This document shows, in pieces, positions 24,601-35,200 of a DNA stretch of 64,000 bases. The position numbers and the translations under genes were made by a program. This stretch comes from Melampsora larici-populina 98AG31 (Eukaryota; Basidiomycota; Pucciniomycetes; Pucciniales; Melampsoraceae): the NCBI RefSeq assembly GCF_000204055.1, contig NW_006768803.1, positions 599,607-663,606 of the forward strand, read 5' to 3'. Positions within the stretch are counted from its first letter, which is position 1, and each line of letters opens with the position of its first letter. The notes under the pieces are model-generated. The model ran no database searches and had not been told where the DNA came from. It saw only the letters and a program-made list of their open reading frames with translations.

Positions 24601-25758
24601 CTAAATTTCACATGCTACTTCATCTTGTACATTCAATTGCCCGGCTTGGTCCAGCTATCCTTTTTGCAACTCAAAAGCTCGAAAGCTTCAACCGTGTCAC
24701 ACGTGATGCATCTGTCCATTCAAATAATCAAAGTCCATCACGTGACATTGCCATAACCTCCACCACTCATTGTCTCTTCCGAATTTTATTCTCTGGCAGT
24801 AATTTCTTTGATCAAGAACTTCGTGCAAATCTTCGAGCAGGACCAAAGGTTCGGGAGTTGTTTGAAAACAACAATATCATCCAGAAGGGTTTGGGTTTTG
24901 ATCCTGATTGGAACAAGAAACCCGAAGTCAAGTTTATTTGTGAGTGTATCATTTATCTTCTCACTTGAAAATTCACACTCATATTTTGGGTTTTGTGATC
25001 ATTGTCAAATCAGATTCCAAGAATGTTTCCAATTGTCCAGAACAACTCAAGCGCGTATTCCCTCAACATGAATGGAAGTCTGTTGAAACAGCTATTCTGA
25101 GCAAGAATCAGAAGGTCAAGGCTGACGCTTTTGTATTTGTTTGTCCAATCATCTTATCTTTCCTTGGTCAAAATATTGATATCTAACCCTTTTTTAGATT
25201 CGTCAAGCAACTGATGCAAACACTGTCAATGAATCTATTGGATGTGTTGTCTCTGTATGGCAAGGTACCACACCAACGAACTCCCAGGCTTGGGTCGAAA
25301 TTGTGCGCACTCAGCCCGTCCCAGGAATCCATCTTTTTTATTATATGAAAGAGTTTCAAAAATGTGAGGATAAGGTGTGGGTTCAGCTTAAAGTGCGTCT
25401 TTCAAAGCCATCATTTTTTTTTCTAAAAAAAAGACGCTGACCAAATTTTTATTAGGACATCAACTGCCTTTTAAATTTCCAACACAACTGTCATGATGGA
25501 GATTGTGAAATTCTTCGAACCAAGACTCAGATGGTTGAACGGCGCGTCATCAGGCAAAAAGGATGGGAAGTTAATCACTCTGAACATAACTCATATATCC
25601 TCAATTCTTCTTCTTTCTATTCCGCTCAAGTCCATCGTGAGATGGCTGGTTTCGAAGTGGAAGATGTCACTGGGGAAGAATGGTGCTCTTCTGTTACACA
25701 GGGTCTTGACACTTGGGTTAATCCTGATGGGGCCTCAACACCTGAAGATGAAGTTTAA
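21675..25758 (+). CDS. Tnp2/Plavaka-like DNA transposase, copy B (one nonsense codon)
   Basis: Eleven exons: 21675-21708, 21782-22314, 22391-22621, 22683-23112, 23176-23449, 23518-23761, 23825-24092, 24172-24939, 25014-25138, 25198-25392 and 25456-25758; 1,135 codons including the stop. ATG at 21675 was chosen because its small exon ends in phase 1, matching the phase at the start of copy A's first visible exon. Domains in order: zinc-finger-like CLLC...H...H; Ser/Asn-rich repeat; WREDYSRDLRVQM; LYSDDTSGN; GDSPMHAE and CRICD; TPVETLHVVLLG; NKPKFHMLLHL; KLESFN; C-terminal HNCHDGDCE. Three exons have exactly the same length as in copy A (231, 244 and 268 nt). The one defect is an in-frame TAA at 22493-22495. 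A local two-step frameshift is an alternative reading, since the neighbouring frame also resembles copy A there. It is otherwise intact and might be functional by readthrough or editing, or recently inactivated. Confidence 0.8.
21990..22110 (+). repeat. 9-bp-type repeat encoding Ser/Asn/His-rich linker
   Basis: AATCCAATG- and AATCATTCA-type units encode a run of ESN, QSN and HSN tripeptides in exon 2 of transposase B, between the zinc-finger-like motif and the acidic segment. Copy A has no such expansion. Confidence 0.8.
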
Positions 25759-26371
25759 CCGTTGATGAGTCTAATGTAAATTATCCTAATCTTAATCAAA
25801 TATTGTGTTTTATTTTTAATGTTTTCAGACTGCCTTTCATCATGATCCAATGAGTTTTGAATGAGTTTTGATTGAGTTTTGAATGAGTTTAATGAGTTTT
25901 GGACCAGTTCGGATGAGTTCAAATGTGTTTTGAGAAGACACCCAAACTTGCCATAGTGGTCTATTGAAACTCACATGTTCATTTGCTTGAAGACCCCATT
26001 GAAGACTTTCAAACCTCCCAGAACCTCACAAACAACTTAACAGAGCCTTATGAAAGCCTTCTACATGAGCGCAGGCAACTTTCAGTGAGTCCGTTGTCCC
26101 TGAGAGTGAGGTATCATTAAAACTTGTTGAATTGGAACCCCAAATCACTTCAAGTCTTCAACATTCACAAGCTCAAACAAATCAAGAATGCATGACAGTT
26201 ATAAGTCAATGTGTATCACAGGATTACAAGGCCTAGCCTTGATGATCAAAAAGCAAGCTGGAATAACCACGGGATCTACACGGTCCGGGTCGACGTTTCA
26301 AGACCAACCAGTCACCTGCCCTGTCACATTCAGAATTCACACCCGCAAGCTGTGTGACCATCATTGATCCC
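25759..26371. other. No gene seen; GAGTTTTGAATGA repeats at start
   Basis: 25850-25930 repeats the words ATGAGTTTTGA and GAGTTC several times just after the transposase stop. The rest is unremarkable AT-rich sequence inside the putative 15-kb element. Confidence 0.5.
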
Positions 26372-26374
26372 TAA

Positions 26375-26557
26375 CACTGCAAATATAATGTGTTTCTCCA
26401 CGGTGAAAAATGATTACATTTCATTCAAAAAATGGTTAAAAGTGCATTAAATCTACATTAAATCTGCATTTTTCTGCATTAAATCTGCATCATTAATCAT
26501 TTTGTGCATTAAGTGCAATCATTTTTCACTTCGGAGAAACACATTATATTTGCAGTG
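26375..26557. mobile_element. 183-bp MITE with TAA target duplication
   Basis: Terminal inverted repeats CACTGCAAATATAATGTGTT... (about 40 bp, one or two mismatches) are flanked by TAA at 26372-26374 and 26558-26560. The interior is a series of GCATTAAATCT units. A 3-bp TAA duplication is typical of PIF/Harbinger-type MITEs. Confidence 0.9.
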
Positions 26558-26560
26558 TAA

Positions 26561-29372
26561 ACACCAATCGTCCAACTCTACGAAACTCACTCAGGTCACT
26601 TCTCAGCATTCAATAAAACATGGGTGAGTGCGCTCCATCAAAAATCAATCCAACTTGCATTCTTACTTACGTTCCTTGAAACCATGCGATACATCATAGA
26701 TTTCCAGGTCAGCTTTTCAAAATGCATGGGGTCCCGTATGAGTACAAATGATTGAATGTTACAAGGTACTGAGGGGCCAGCCACCCTCTGGAAGTGGGTG
26801 GCCCGCCACCCTCTGGCACTGGACTGGGACGGTACTTGGTTGGCAGTTTGCTGGGACCCTGGTTCTTCAACCTGGACCTGCTTGGGCTTGGGTCATACTC
26901 TTTTGTAGGTCTTCACTACCACCATTCAAAGTATGTACCAACCATGGGATGGTGACGTCCACAGCCCAAGCTCAGGACCAGAGAGGCAATGAAACTCTCA
27001 TGTACAAACAGTATCAACCTCACTATCCACTTCTGAATTCCTCCTGGCAGAGACTTTGAAGAAGGAAATATAGCCAGAAACCCTACTGGAGGTGATCAGA
27101 TAGCCCTAAATAGTCTTCACGTAGGCTTTTCAAACTAAGCCTCTCTCTTAGATTTATATTACTATCCAAATCCTGTGTAAGTATTAAGTAGAACCAATCA
27201 TCCAGTCTAAATCAATAGGTGTTGTTCGTAGTCTCTGCACTTCAGTTGAGAGTAGCATGATGAGATGAGCCAAATGTTCAGAATGATAATAATTGTTATT
27301 TTGTTTGTTGATCAAAGAAGAGAAGATCAAAACTCAACTCATTGGAGGTATTCCATCAGAATAGAGATTATATTGTTTTGTTCTTGTTTTAGTAATCAAT
27401 GTTGAAGTTGGTCAATCCAAAGTGATTGGCTTCCTAGAGACATGTGCATTTTATGAGCACAAAAGAAGTAATATGTGGGGTGCAAGAGATGTGAATAAAT
27501 GATCTGTTACCCATGAAAAGTCTGCAAATGCCAAAGTTGCAAGAGCAAAGATGATACTGAAACTCCTGAGAACAGGCAAACTCTTAAAAGGCATCATTTT
27601 ACAAAACGGACTAATAATAACTCATTAGCTTGCTAAATTTGATGTGGTAAGGTGAAATCCTGTTGAACCACAGATGAGAGAGATTTTATAAACTTACAGA
27701 TCAGGTCTACAATTTTTGGGAAGCAATGTACAATGTTCAACGTACTTGGCTTTTGGGTGAGGACATTCTTTCTGTAGTATTGTCCTCAAGTCAGTTTGTT
27801 GCAACCTTAACTGGGAAGAAAACTGTGCAAGGAAGCTCCAACGACACCAATTTTTTTCTAATTCAATATCTAATTCATGCTAAACCTGTGGATACATCTC
27901 TGTTCTATTGGTATATGTGGAAATTAATCAACCACAAGATTAGCTTGGTTTGGTGTATTTAATTTTGAACATGGATTTCAAATAAATGCAGAATATGTTT
28001 GTCCACAGTGAAAACAACTATTTACCTTGAAGAATCTGTTCTGTACAATAATTAACTTGAAGTATGTTATCAGGCTAATGGATTGTTATCAGCCTTTCCA
28101 CCAAATCTTTGGACACAATATTGTGGATTGTTTCCTTTCCCTTTAAGTTTAACCAAACTTGAATTTACGAGATAAAGCCACCTGTTTGATATTTTTCAAA
28201 TCTAATTCCTTTGCCTTTGTAGCTTCTTTATCCATGAAATATTCAACCATCAGTTTGATTGACCATTGATGTGTGGAAATAATGATGTTTCTCAGAACTT
28301 TGAGTTCTGCTTGATCCTTCAGAAGATCTTCTAAAAATTTTTAAGTGCATTCTTGATACTATGCTGTTGATTCTCTGCCGTGCACCTTCCCATCTGCCCA
28401 ATTGACCTCCTTGTTCCTGGTCAGATCTACTGACTGTTCTTGCCAATCTGCAAATTTCAACCCCTTGAGACCCCCATTTTGCACAATGACATTCTAAAGC
28501 TTGACCTAACAGGCAGCTCAAGATTTTCCCCATAAAATAGTTCTAATTTAAAAGCTAGTTGATCAGGTAACTATCTTTTGATTTCTTTTGGGCTCTTGAA
28601 TGAGAGAGCCCAAAAACTGAGCTGATCAATAGTTGGAAATGTATCTGAATTATCGAGACTGCAAACTCATTGCAGAACTTGTGTTGCTCAACATTTACAC
28701 TTATCTATACACAGTCATTTGGAGTTCAACCAGTGATACTCCTTCCAAGTCATGTGTGAAATGTATAATCAATTTCTTAGCTGATCATGATCATCAAAAC
28801 AGAATCCAAATGTCAGGCTCAGCCTCAAGTTATGTCTAGTCAGATGCTTCCTTGGGCCCGAGCTAGTAAATTTTGATAGAGATAAAACAAAAACCTTTAT
28901 CATTCCTTTGACAAATCATATAGAAAGACCAATTTAAAACACATTCAAGAGTCCAAATTGAAGAGAAACAGACCAAAAACATAATGATCCGTCAGAACAA
29001 CTTAGATCGATAGATCAATTTAAAGAAAGGTGAAAAGGTTCATACTCTGAACATTTTAACCAAGACCCACAACAAGAACCTTGAGAACGAGATCAATCCC
29101 TCAATATGAAGAAACAGTAAAATAATCAAAACAAAAACTGAGATTGATGTAAGTTAAACCAAGACCAACAACAACAAACTTCAGAACACAAATCGATCAA
29201 TCTATATTATGAAAACTGTCAAAAATACAAAAGAACCTTGGAAGTCAATAGATCGATTTCACTGATGGTGAAAGGTTCAGGATTGTAGATGACAAGACTC
29301 AGATAAACAACATTCCATCCTTCTGAAATCATTTCAATATCCATCAAAAAGTCAAGAAAAAGGAGCTTAGAA
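26561..29372. other. No certain gene (2.8 kb)
   Basis: A minus-strand ORF at 28243-28533 (96 codons) and the frames following it toward 27750 contain a CFHCG-like snippet. They could be a worn retroelement, but the reading frames are broken and no protein family is recognised. The plus-strand ORFs (26748-27059, 27726-27962) show no motif. Confidence 0.4.
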
Positions 29373-29548
29373 AACTATTGAAATGAGTCTAGATCGATCG
29401 ATTTGATCGCATGTTCAAGATTTAAAATTGAAAGTGTTCAAAACTAATAAGGATAGTCTGAACTATTGAAATGAGTCTAGATCGATCGATTTGATCGCAT
29501 GTTCAAGATTTAAAATTGAAAGTGTTCAAAACTAATAAGGATAGTCTG
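29373..29548. repeat. Perfect 88-bp tandem duplication
   Basis: 29373-29460 and 29461-29548 are identical 88-bp copies beginning AACTATTGAAATGAGTCTAG. They lie about 30 bp beyond the stop codon of the TET-like gene. Identity implies a recent duplication. Confidence 0.95.
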
Positions 29549-29580
29549 AAACTAGGATAATGATCGAGCTAGTTGAAACA

Positions 29581-30971
29581 CTAAAAGTCTTCTTGCCAGA
29601 TCCCATACTTGATTGCAAGTGCTTTCATTTTTTGGTGAGCTTGCTCTTTATAACCCGTAAAGACAGAAGATTCGTAAGAGAGCCAATCTTCTTCAGACAT
29701 TGTCGATTGCAGTGATTTGACTGTATTGAGTCGATCAACTAAGGACTGCGATATTTGACAAGAACATCCGAAACGAGTGATTTCGGCAGATTCAGCAGGA
29801 ATTCGATCGTGGTTCTTGTTGAAAGTCTTGGATGCAATTGTATGATGATGTATTTGAGAGTTCCATAGCATTTCGATAACTCCATCACTTGCATCATGAT
29901 TCACATCAACGTTGTAGTCATTGAGTACAAATCTTGCTCCAAGATTATTACCTCTGGGGGCATTGACACCACGATGGTAAAGTTCACCAGTTGCTCGATT
30001 GACTAATGAGAATAAACCAAATGCATATTTTGACGCATCTCTATCTTTGTGCTTTTTGTTGACAAACTCGTCGCAGGTGACCACAATGCTAGAACCGAAT
30101 ACTTTGGAGTTGGGAGTTACATAAAAGGACTGATTCCCCCATGATGGTGCGTTTGTTTGCGCTGCCAGAGTGGCATTAGAATCAAAAGCAAATAAGGAGA
30201 GTGAGCTGAATCGTTCGGCAAAGAAGGATTCGATCGCAGGGAGGTTTCCTTGTCTTTTCAAGTCGGCTTCCATCTTGCGAAGGTCGTTTGCTACTTCTGC
30301 ATTCCAGGTATAATGACCTATGTAATTAAGCACATCATAAGTTTTGAGATCAAGGAAGAGTTCTATTTGAAAAGTAACTGACCACCTTTGACAATGTGAT
30401 CATACCCAGGACGGAATCCTGCAGCATACATTCGTCCGAACTTGTTACCTTGTCTCCTTCCTCGATAAGTAGCAAAATTCCCTAAAACTTCATTCCGAGC
30501 TTTGGCGTGCTGATAAACGGTACTGATAGAGTGATTATAACTTCTGAACAATTCATCATTGATTCCTTCCTGACGCTCGACAAATCGGACAACTAGTAAT
30601 AGCTCCGAGGTATCCACATCGAGACATACCACAGTCCCATGAGAAAGACTCAGACGAGGCCTACCAAATTTACGTCCTTTTTTCAAGAAGAGGAACTTTG
30701 AGTCTTCCGGAAGTCCATAGTGCTCAGTGAGTTTGGCTTTTTTCGCGGCTCGAGAGTTTGGCAAGGAAGTCGGTTTGCGCTCAAGTTTCTTCTTGACTGA
30801 CCGGAGAAGGCGCGATCTGATTGTGGATGGCGACTTGTACTTTTGCTTGGGTAACACCTCATTTGATAAGGAATGATCAGAAGATAAGTCAGGATTAGGT
30901 CGTTCCAGATGTTGTTTGATTGATCGGAGGAGGTTGGATTTGATTGTGGTTGGAAGTTTGTCCTTGGGCAT
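29581..30971 (-). pseudogene. TET/JBP-like 2OG-Fe(II) dioxygenase, one apparent frameshift
   Basis: Resembles the Tet-like 2OG-Fe(II) oxygenase family expanded in rust fungi. TET/JBP enzymes oxidise 5-methylcytosine or thymine in DNA. The N-terminal part reads from ATG at 30971 (basic, MPKDKLPTTIKSNLLRS...). The C-terminal part is one long frame ending TAG at 29581. Visible candidates for the active site: HKD (codons at 30043-30051) for the HxD iron motif, HHHT (about 29842-29850) for the distal His, and the Arg of ITRFGCS (about 29773-29775) for 2-oxoglutarate. The two frames meet at about 30350-30375, where the upper frame stops (TAG at 30363-30365). One missing A in an A-run would explain this, and the only GT-AG candidate is a 23-nt intron, too short to be likely. 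The gene is antisense to, and between, transposase B and the accessory gene. Substrate and activity are inference. Confidence 0.7.
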
Positions 30972-31148
30972 GGTCGCTTTGACAATGAAGTAGTAATGAT
31001 TCGATAAACCTATATAAAATGATTAGAGATACGATCAGAGATAGGATTAGAGATCGAGTATGAGTTGTTATTTGAAAAGTAAAAGTGGAAGAATCAATGT
31101 GGAAATGAACAAAACAAGATGCGAAGTAATTGATTTACATACCAAATT

Positions 31149-31469
31149 AGTTTAATTTAAAGTTATCAACGTCTCCTCTTCCTTGTGAGTTCTTTGTGAT
31201 GATATTCTGAGGGTCCAAGCCAATCGAGGTAGGTTTTGACGATGAGGTAACAATGAAAATTCAAGTTGTTTTGAAAGGAGATCAAAGCTGAGTAGTTTAA
31301 GAGTTTTTTAGAGAAAGGAGGAGGATGAAAAGCAGAAAACACCAATCGACAGATATGCCTAAAAAGTTTAATCAAAGTTATCAACCTGCCCTCTAGCTTC
31401 TGAGTTCTTCGTCGCGATGATCTAGGGTCCGAAGCAGACAGGGTAGGTTTTTAACAATGAGGTAACAAT
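31149..31469. repeat. Diverged duplicated leader upstream of the TET-like gene
   Basis: 31149-31255 and 31365-31469 are diverged direct copies sharing AGTTATCAAC, GAGTTCTT.GT, AGGGTCC and GATGAGGTAACAAT-like words. A weaker third copy of the last word abuts the TET-like start codon (30971-31000). They lie in what would be the gene's 5' leader or promoter. Confidence 0.7.
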
Positions 31470-31633
31470 TAAGACCAAATGACAGATTATGAGTTGAAAC
31501 AAAAAGTTAAAGTGAAGAACAATCGAAGGAGAATTTCCTAAAAGATGAGGAAATTAAAAAAGGCAAAAAAAGTAGAACATACATAATACATGCTGTGAAA
31601 TATACATTGTATTATTGGTGCGCTTGTCTGTTT

Positions 31634-31685
31634 ACAGGTGTGATTGTCACACCTTTTGTTACACCTGTGTGACAATCACCTATCA
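31634..31685. repeat. Palindromic GGTGTGATTGTCACACC cluster
   Basis: Short overlapping palindromes (GGTGTGATTGTCACACC and AGGTGTAACAAAAGGTGT-type) contain two of the few CAGGTG/CACCTG words in the interior of the putative 15-kb element. They lie between the divergent TET-like and accessory genes, possibly a regulatory site. Confidence 0.45.
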
Positions 31686-31954
31686 GGCATCACCGGTTTT
31701 CCACATCTCATCCAGACTCCAGTGCACCACTACCGTAGAGAGGATCTCTGATCTCCTTTCTCCTTCAACCTTCAACCTTCATTTCCACTTTACTCTTTCC
31801 CTTCTCTTTGGATCCAGTAATTCAATTCAACTCCAATCATCTTCATTTTTTTCAATTCAACTTCAATTGTCTTTATTTTTCAATCTCTTAGGATCCATTG
31901 TTTCAATTCGACTTGAAAGTTTATTTATTTATTTATTTATCAATTGATCCATTT

Positions 31955-32587
31955 GTAAGTCTTCTCATTGAATACCACAAACACCTCAGATCTTGATTTT
32001 TGTTTTTGTTTTGATTTCTTCAGATCTTTTGGTTCAATATTGACTTGGTTCATTGATCACTTCAAAGATTCGAATCAGACGTTTCCATCAATCTTTTGTG
32101 GATCTGTAAGTCTTTTTAATTGTTACTTCAAGACAAAAGCCATCCAACCAATACTTTTGATTGTGTCTTAAGTTGATCAACTTCGATCAACTTGGTAAGT
32201 TTTCTCTTCACTTGTTTATTTTTAATTGGGTCTAATCCATCACTTGGGTTGATTTTTTAAGTCATCTGATCAAACCGCTTATTGGTGAGTTTTCTTTCTC
32301 GTTTTCTTTCTCTATATCATTTCATTTCATATCCTTGATCATTTGTTATCTTTTCTTTTGATCTAGGATTTCTCTTTGGTCTCATCTCAAGATTGGATTG
32401 CTTCGATCGTTTATTTTTAAACCATTTATCTCCAACCTGGATTGCAAACTGTTCATCAGTAAGCCTGTCATTTCAATTTTTCTCTCTCAGCCTTTAAGCT
32501 TCTGTGTCTTCATTTAAGACTGTTATACACTATACTGAAACCAAGTCCGTTTGTTTGACCTTTCTGTCATGATGTGTTTCTTTGAAG
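31955..32587 (+). other. Intron-rich 5' leader of the accessory gene
   Basis: Five consecutive GT-AG introns can be read upstream of the start codon: 31955-32023, 32106-32172, 32195-32261, 32285-32366 and 32459-32587. Each has a strong GTAAGT/GTGAGT/GTAAGC donor and a pyrimidine-rich acceptor. They leave leader exons as short as 22-23 nt. The last acceptor abuts the ATG directly. Confidence 0.6.
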
Positions 32588-34529
32588 ATGCCCAAATCAA
32601 AGCAAACAAAGCGCACCGGACGTCAGGAAAGGTCATCTTCCCTCCCAACTGTGTTTGAATCCCAGGGGACCGTCAAAACGGGTAAGTTTCTTTTCTAATC
32701 TCAAGTACATTAACTGATTGTGCTCTTTTTTTATCTAGTACGTAGGAAGCAGGATGCACCTGCTACAGCTCTGAGAAACACAGATCGGGCCAACCATCGC
32801 CTCAATCCCACGGCATCTTCAGGTTTGGGTTCTACCTCTTCGCAGCCACTGCCAACCAACAGTGTTGCTTTTCTCCAGCCACACGTTCTGACTAACAGTC
32901 AGAAAGAGTATCTGGAGTCGATTGCCAAGACTCTCAACCTTTCTAGCGATACTCATGAGGAGGTCCTCAAGGTATGTCAGGTAAGCATTTTTTCTTGTTT
33001 TTTTGTCTTTGTATAAAGATTGATTTCTTTCTTTCTTTCAGGACACTCGGCCGGAAAACCAGTTCATCGGCACTGTCAGTTATCTGGCATATATTAAACA
33101 AACTCTCAAGGAGCAAGTGAGTGAGCCCAATCGATCACTTGCTCTTCGATCTCATGCTGTGGACGGTTGGAAGGCCTCTAGCACACTAAAGGTGAGTGAT
33201 TTTTTCTATTTCCTTCCCCTATTCTGTACTGACATGTTTTTTTCTTGGATTCAGGATGTTGCTAGACCGGATTACAACGCTATGATCTTGGACTTCAAGA
33301 TTCAAGCCTACTCTAGCACCCAGGACTCCAACAAATCCACTATTCGACATACCTTTGATGCACTATGTAAAGTAAGTAACCTTTCTTTTTTTTCTCTTTT
33401 TTTTCTCTCGTGTGTCTCCAAATGACAAGTTCATTCTTGTTTTAGAAATATATCGACTCCAAAGATGAAAAATTCAAGGAGGAATACTACCCTCCTGGGT
33501 ATGGAACGCCTGATGGGTCTGCAGCCTTCAAGGCCCTTAACGACTGGGCTAATCGTTTTGCAACTGATACTCGAAGCCGTTTACGAAACTTGGTAAGTTT
33601 CTTTCTTTCTTTTGTTCATTCATTCATTCTTTCTTTTTCTACTAAGATTTCTTTCTTTTTTTCTTTCTAGCTGCTCACCAACATTAAACCTGACGGTCCA
33701 AATTGTCCCACCCATGCCATGCCCACTATCAAGCAACTTGTTCGCTTGGTAAGTTTTCTCTTTTGTTTTCCTCTTTCTCTGTTGGATTTGATGCTAAGTT
33801 TTTTTTTATTGTGCAGATCCATCATGCCTTGATTCTTAAAACTGATCCTCGGACTGATGACCAACTTTTTGCCGATCTACCTATTGAATTTGTACATCGG
33901 ATTGCCTTTTTGGTACGTTTTTGCTTTTTTATCTTATCTCTTGACTTGGTTTATTCTGTACACTAATATTATGTTCTTTCTAGCGCTTACATGCTGTGTA
34001 CACCTTTCGACAGCCAAGCCAGGATCACAAGTATTCTGTCTGGAGTAGTGTGGATAACGCCCTGGAAGTGTTGAGGGATAACAAAGTCCAGTATGGCAGC
34101 TTGTACAAGGAAGCGTAAGTTTTTTCCATCTCTCAAACTCCAACGTTCAAAATCCTAATTAAGTTGTGTACTTGTTTCAGGTTTCACAACGTAGTTATGG
34201 AGCTTAATGGCATTTATTTCGAAAAATCATTACTTTACTCTGCAATTGTTGAATCCGACCACATGCTTCCCCCTGCTTCAGCGGAAATAATGGGTGAGTA
34301 TGACTCCTTAAAAAAGAAACGTGATGACAAAAAGAAGAAACACCAACAAAAAGAAAAAGAAAAAGAAAAAGAAAAAGAAAAAGAAAAAGAAGAAGAAGAA
34401 GAAGGAGAAGGAGAAGGAGGCCAAGAAGAAGAAGAAGAAGAAGGAGGAGGAGGAGGAGAAGAAGAAGAAGGAGAAGAAGAAGGAGAAGGAGAAGAAGGAG
34501 GAGGAGAAGAAGAAGAAGAAGGAGAATGA
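32588..34529 (+). CDS. Accessory protein of unknown family, copy 2 (intact)
   Basis: Nine coding exons: 32588-32681, 32739-32980, 33042-33191, 33255-33371, 33446-33592, 33671-33748, 33817-33912, 33984-34114 and 34181-34529; 467 residues, no internal stop. The Lys/Arg-rich N-terminus (MPKSKQTKRTGRQ) could be a nuclear localisation signal. The middle is hydrophilic, with blocks such as FIGTVSYLAYIKQ, EEYYPPGYGTPDG and LLTNIKPDG. The last exon ends in a long Lys/Glu then Gly/Glu tract (from about residue 390) encoded by an AAG/GAA microsatellite. No domain recognised. It is a paralogue of 4872-7208, sharing the 147-nt exon, the LLTN exon start, the SVWSSVDNALEVLRD region and the phase-2 final intron. 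It is the last gene before the right terminal repeats. A role in transposition is inferred only from the repeated association. Confidence 0.75.
34335..34526 (+). repeat. AAAGAA/GAA purine microsatellite in coding exon
   Basis: An unbroken purine tract of nearly 190 nt, almost all AAAGAA, GAAGAA and GGA units, encodes the Lys/Glu tail. The opposite strand gives a long poly-Leu ORF (34204-34629) that is a composition artefact. Confidence 0.9.
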
Positions 34530-34719
34530 TCTCTCTTTGTTGTTTTTTATGTTTTTCTCTTTTTATTGTTTTTTTACTGGACGGACCCAAATATATAGAA
34601 TTTTTATGCTGGATCAAAAAAAAATACAAATCAAACCTGATTTGTACGAGAATAAAAAACCAGTGCCATTTCTAGAGCTACTGAAAGATGAGTGGCTCAA
34701 TACCAGGCTTTTGGTACCA

Positions 34720-35200
34720 TCAACAGGTGAAAATCATTGTATGGTCTCATGGTAAGAAGTTTCTTATCATGACCATATGAGTATTTTCACCTGTTCATTG
34801 GGTGAGACTTCTCATATGGTCATGGTAAGAGAAGTTATATACCGTGACCATACAAGGATTTTCACCTGTTGATCAGGTGAAAATCCTCATGTAATGGACA
34901 GGTGAGCCATTTGGATGCCACACTGATTGAGCTACAGGTGGGTGAGACTTCTCATATGGTCGTGATCACCTGTCCACAAGGTGATGGCTCACCTGTCCAT
35001 TACATGAGGATTTTCACCTGATCAACAGGTGAAAATACTCATGTAATGGACAGGTGAGCCATCACCTTGTGGACAGGTGATCACGTCAGGTGTTGGCCAC
35101 CCTGAATTTCACCTGTAGCTCAATCAGTGTGGCCTCAGGTGGAGAGCCCGGGATGTTTTGGCAGAGGCTGATTTCACCTGAAGCTCACCTGCCAGCCGCC
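34720..35200. repeat. Right subterminal CACCTG repeat region
   Basis: Nested inverted and direct repeats built on CACCTG/CAGGTG: TTTCACCTG...CAGGTGAAAA, ATGGACAGGTGAGCCAT, CTTCTCATATGGTC and their complements, each several times. The region ends in the terminal repeat GCCCTGTGGTGTAG. It mirrors 20140-20720. Confidence 0.85.

Noticed and set aside
28243..28533. Minus-strand 96-codon ORF as a retroelement gag
   Set aside because: Charged and compositionally plausible, but no zinc knuckle in frame and neighbouring frames are broken; too weak to call.
31615..31947. Plus-strand 110-codon ORF before the accessory gene
   Set aside because: Phe/Ser/Leu-rich translation of pyrimidine-rich leader sequence; lies upstream of the leader introns.
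34204..34629. Minus-strand ORF with a long poly-leucine run
   Set aside because: Antisense shadow of the AAG/GAA microsatellite in the accessory gene; no start context, splice signals or motif.
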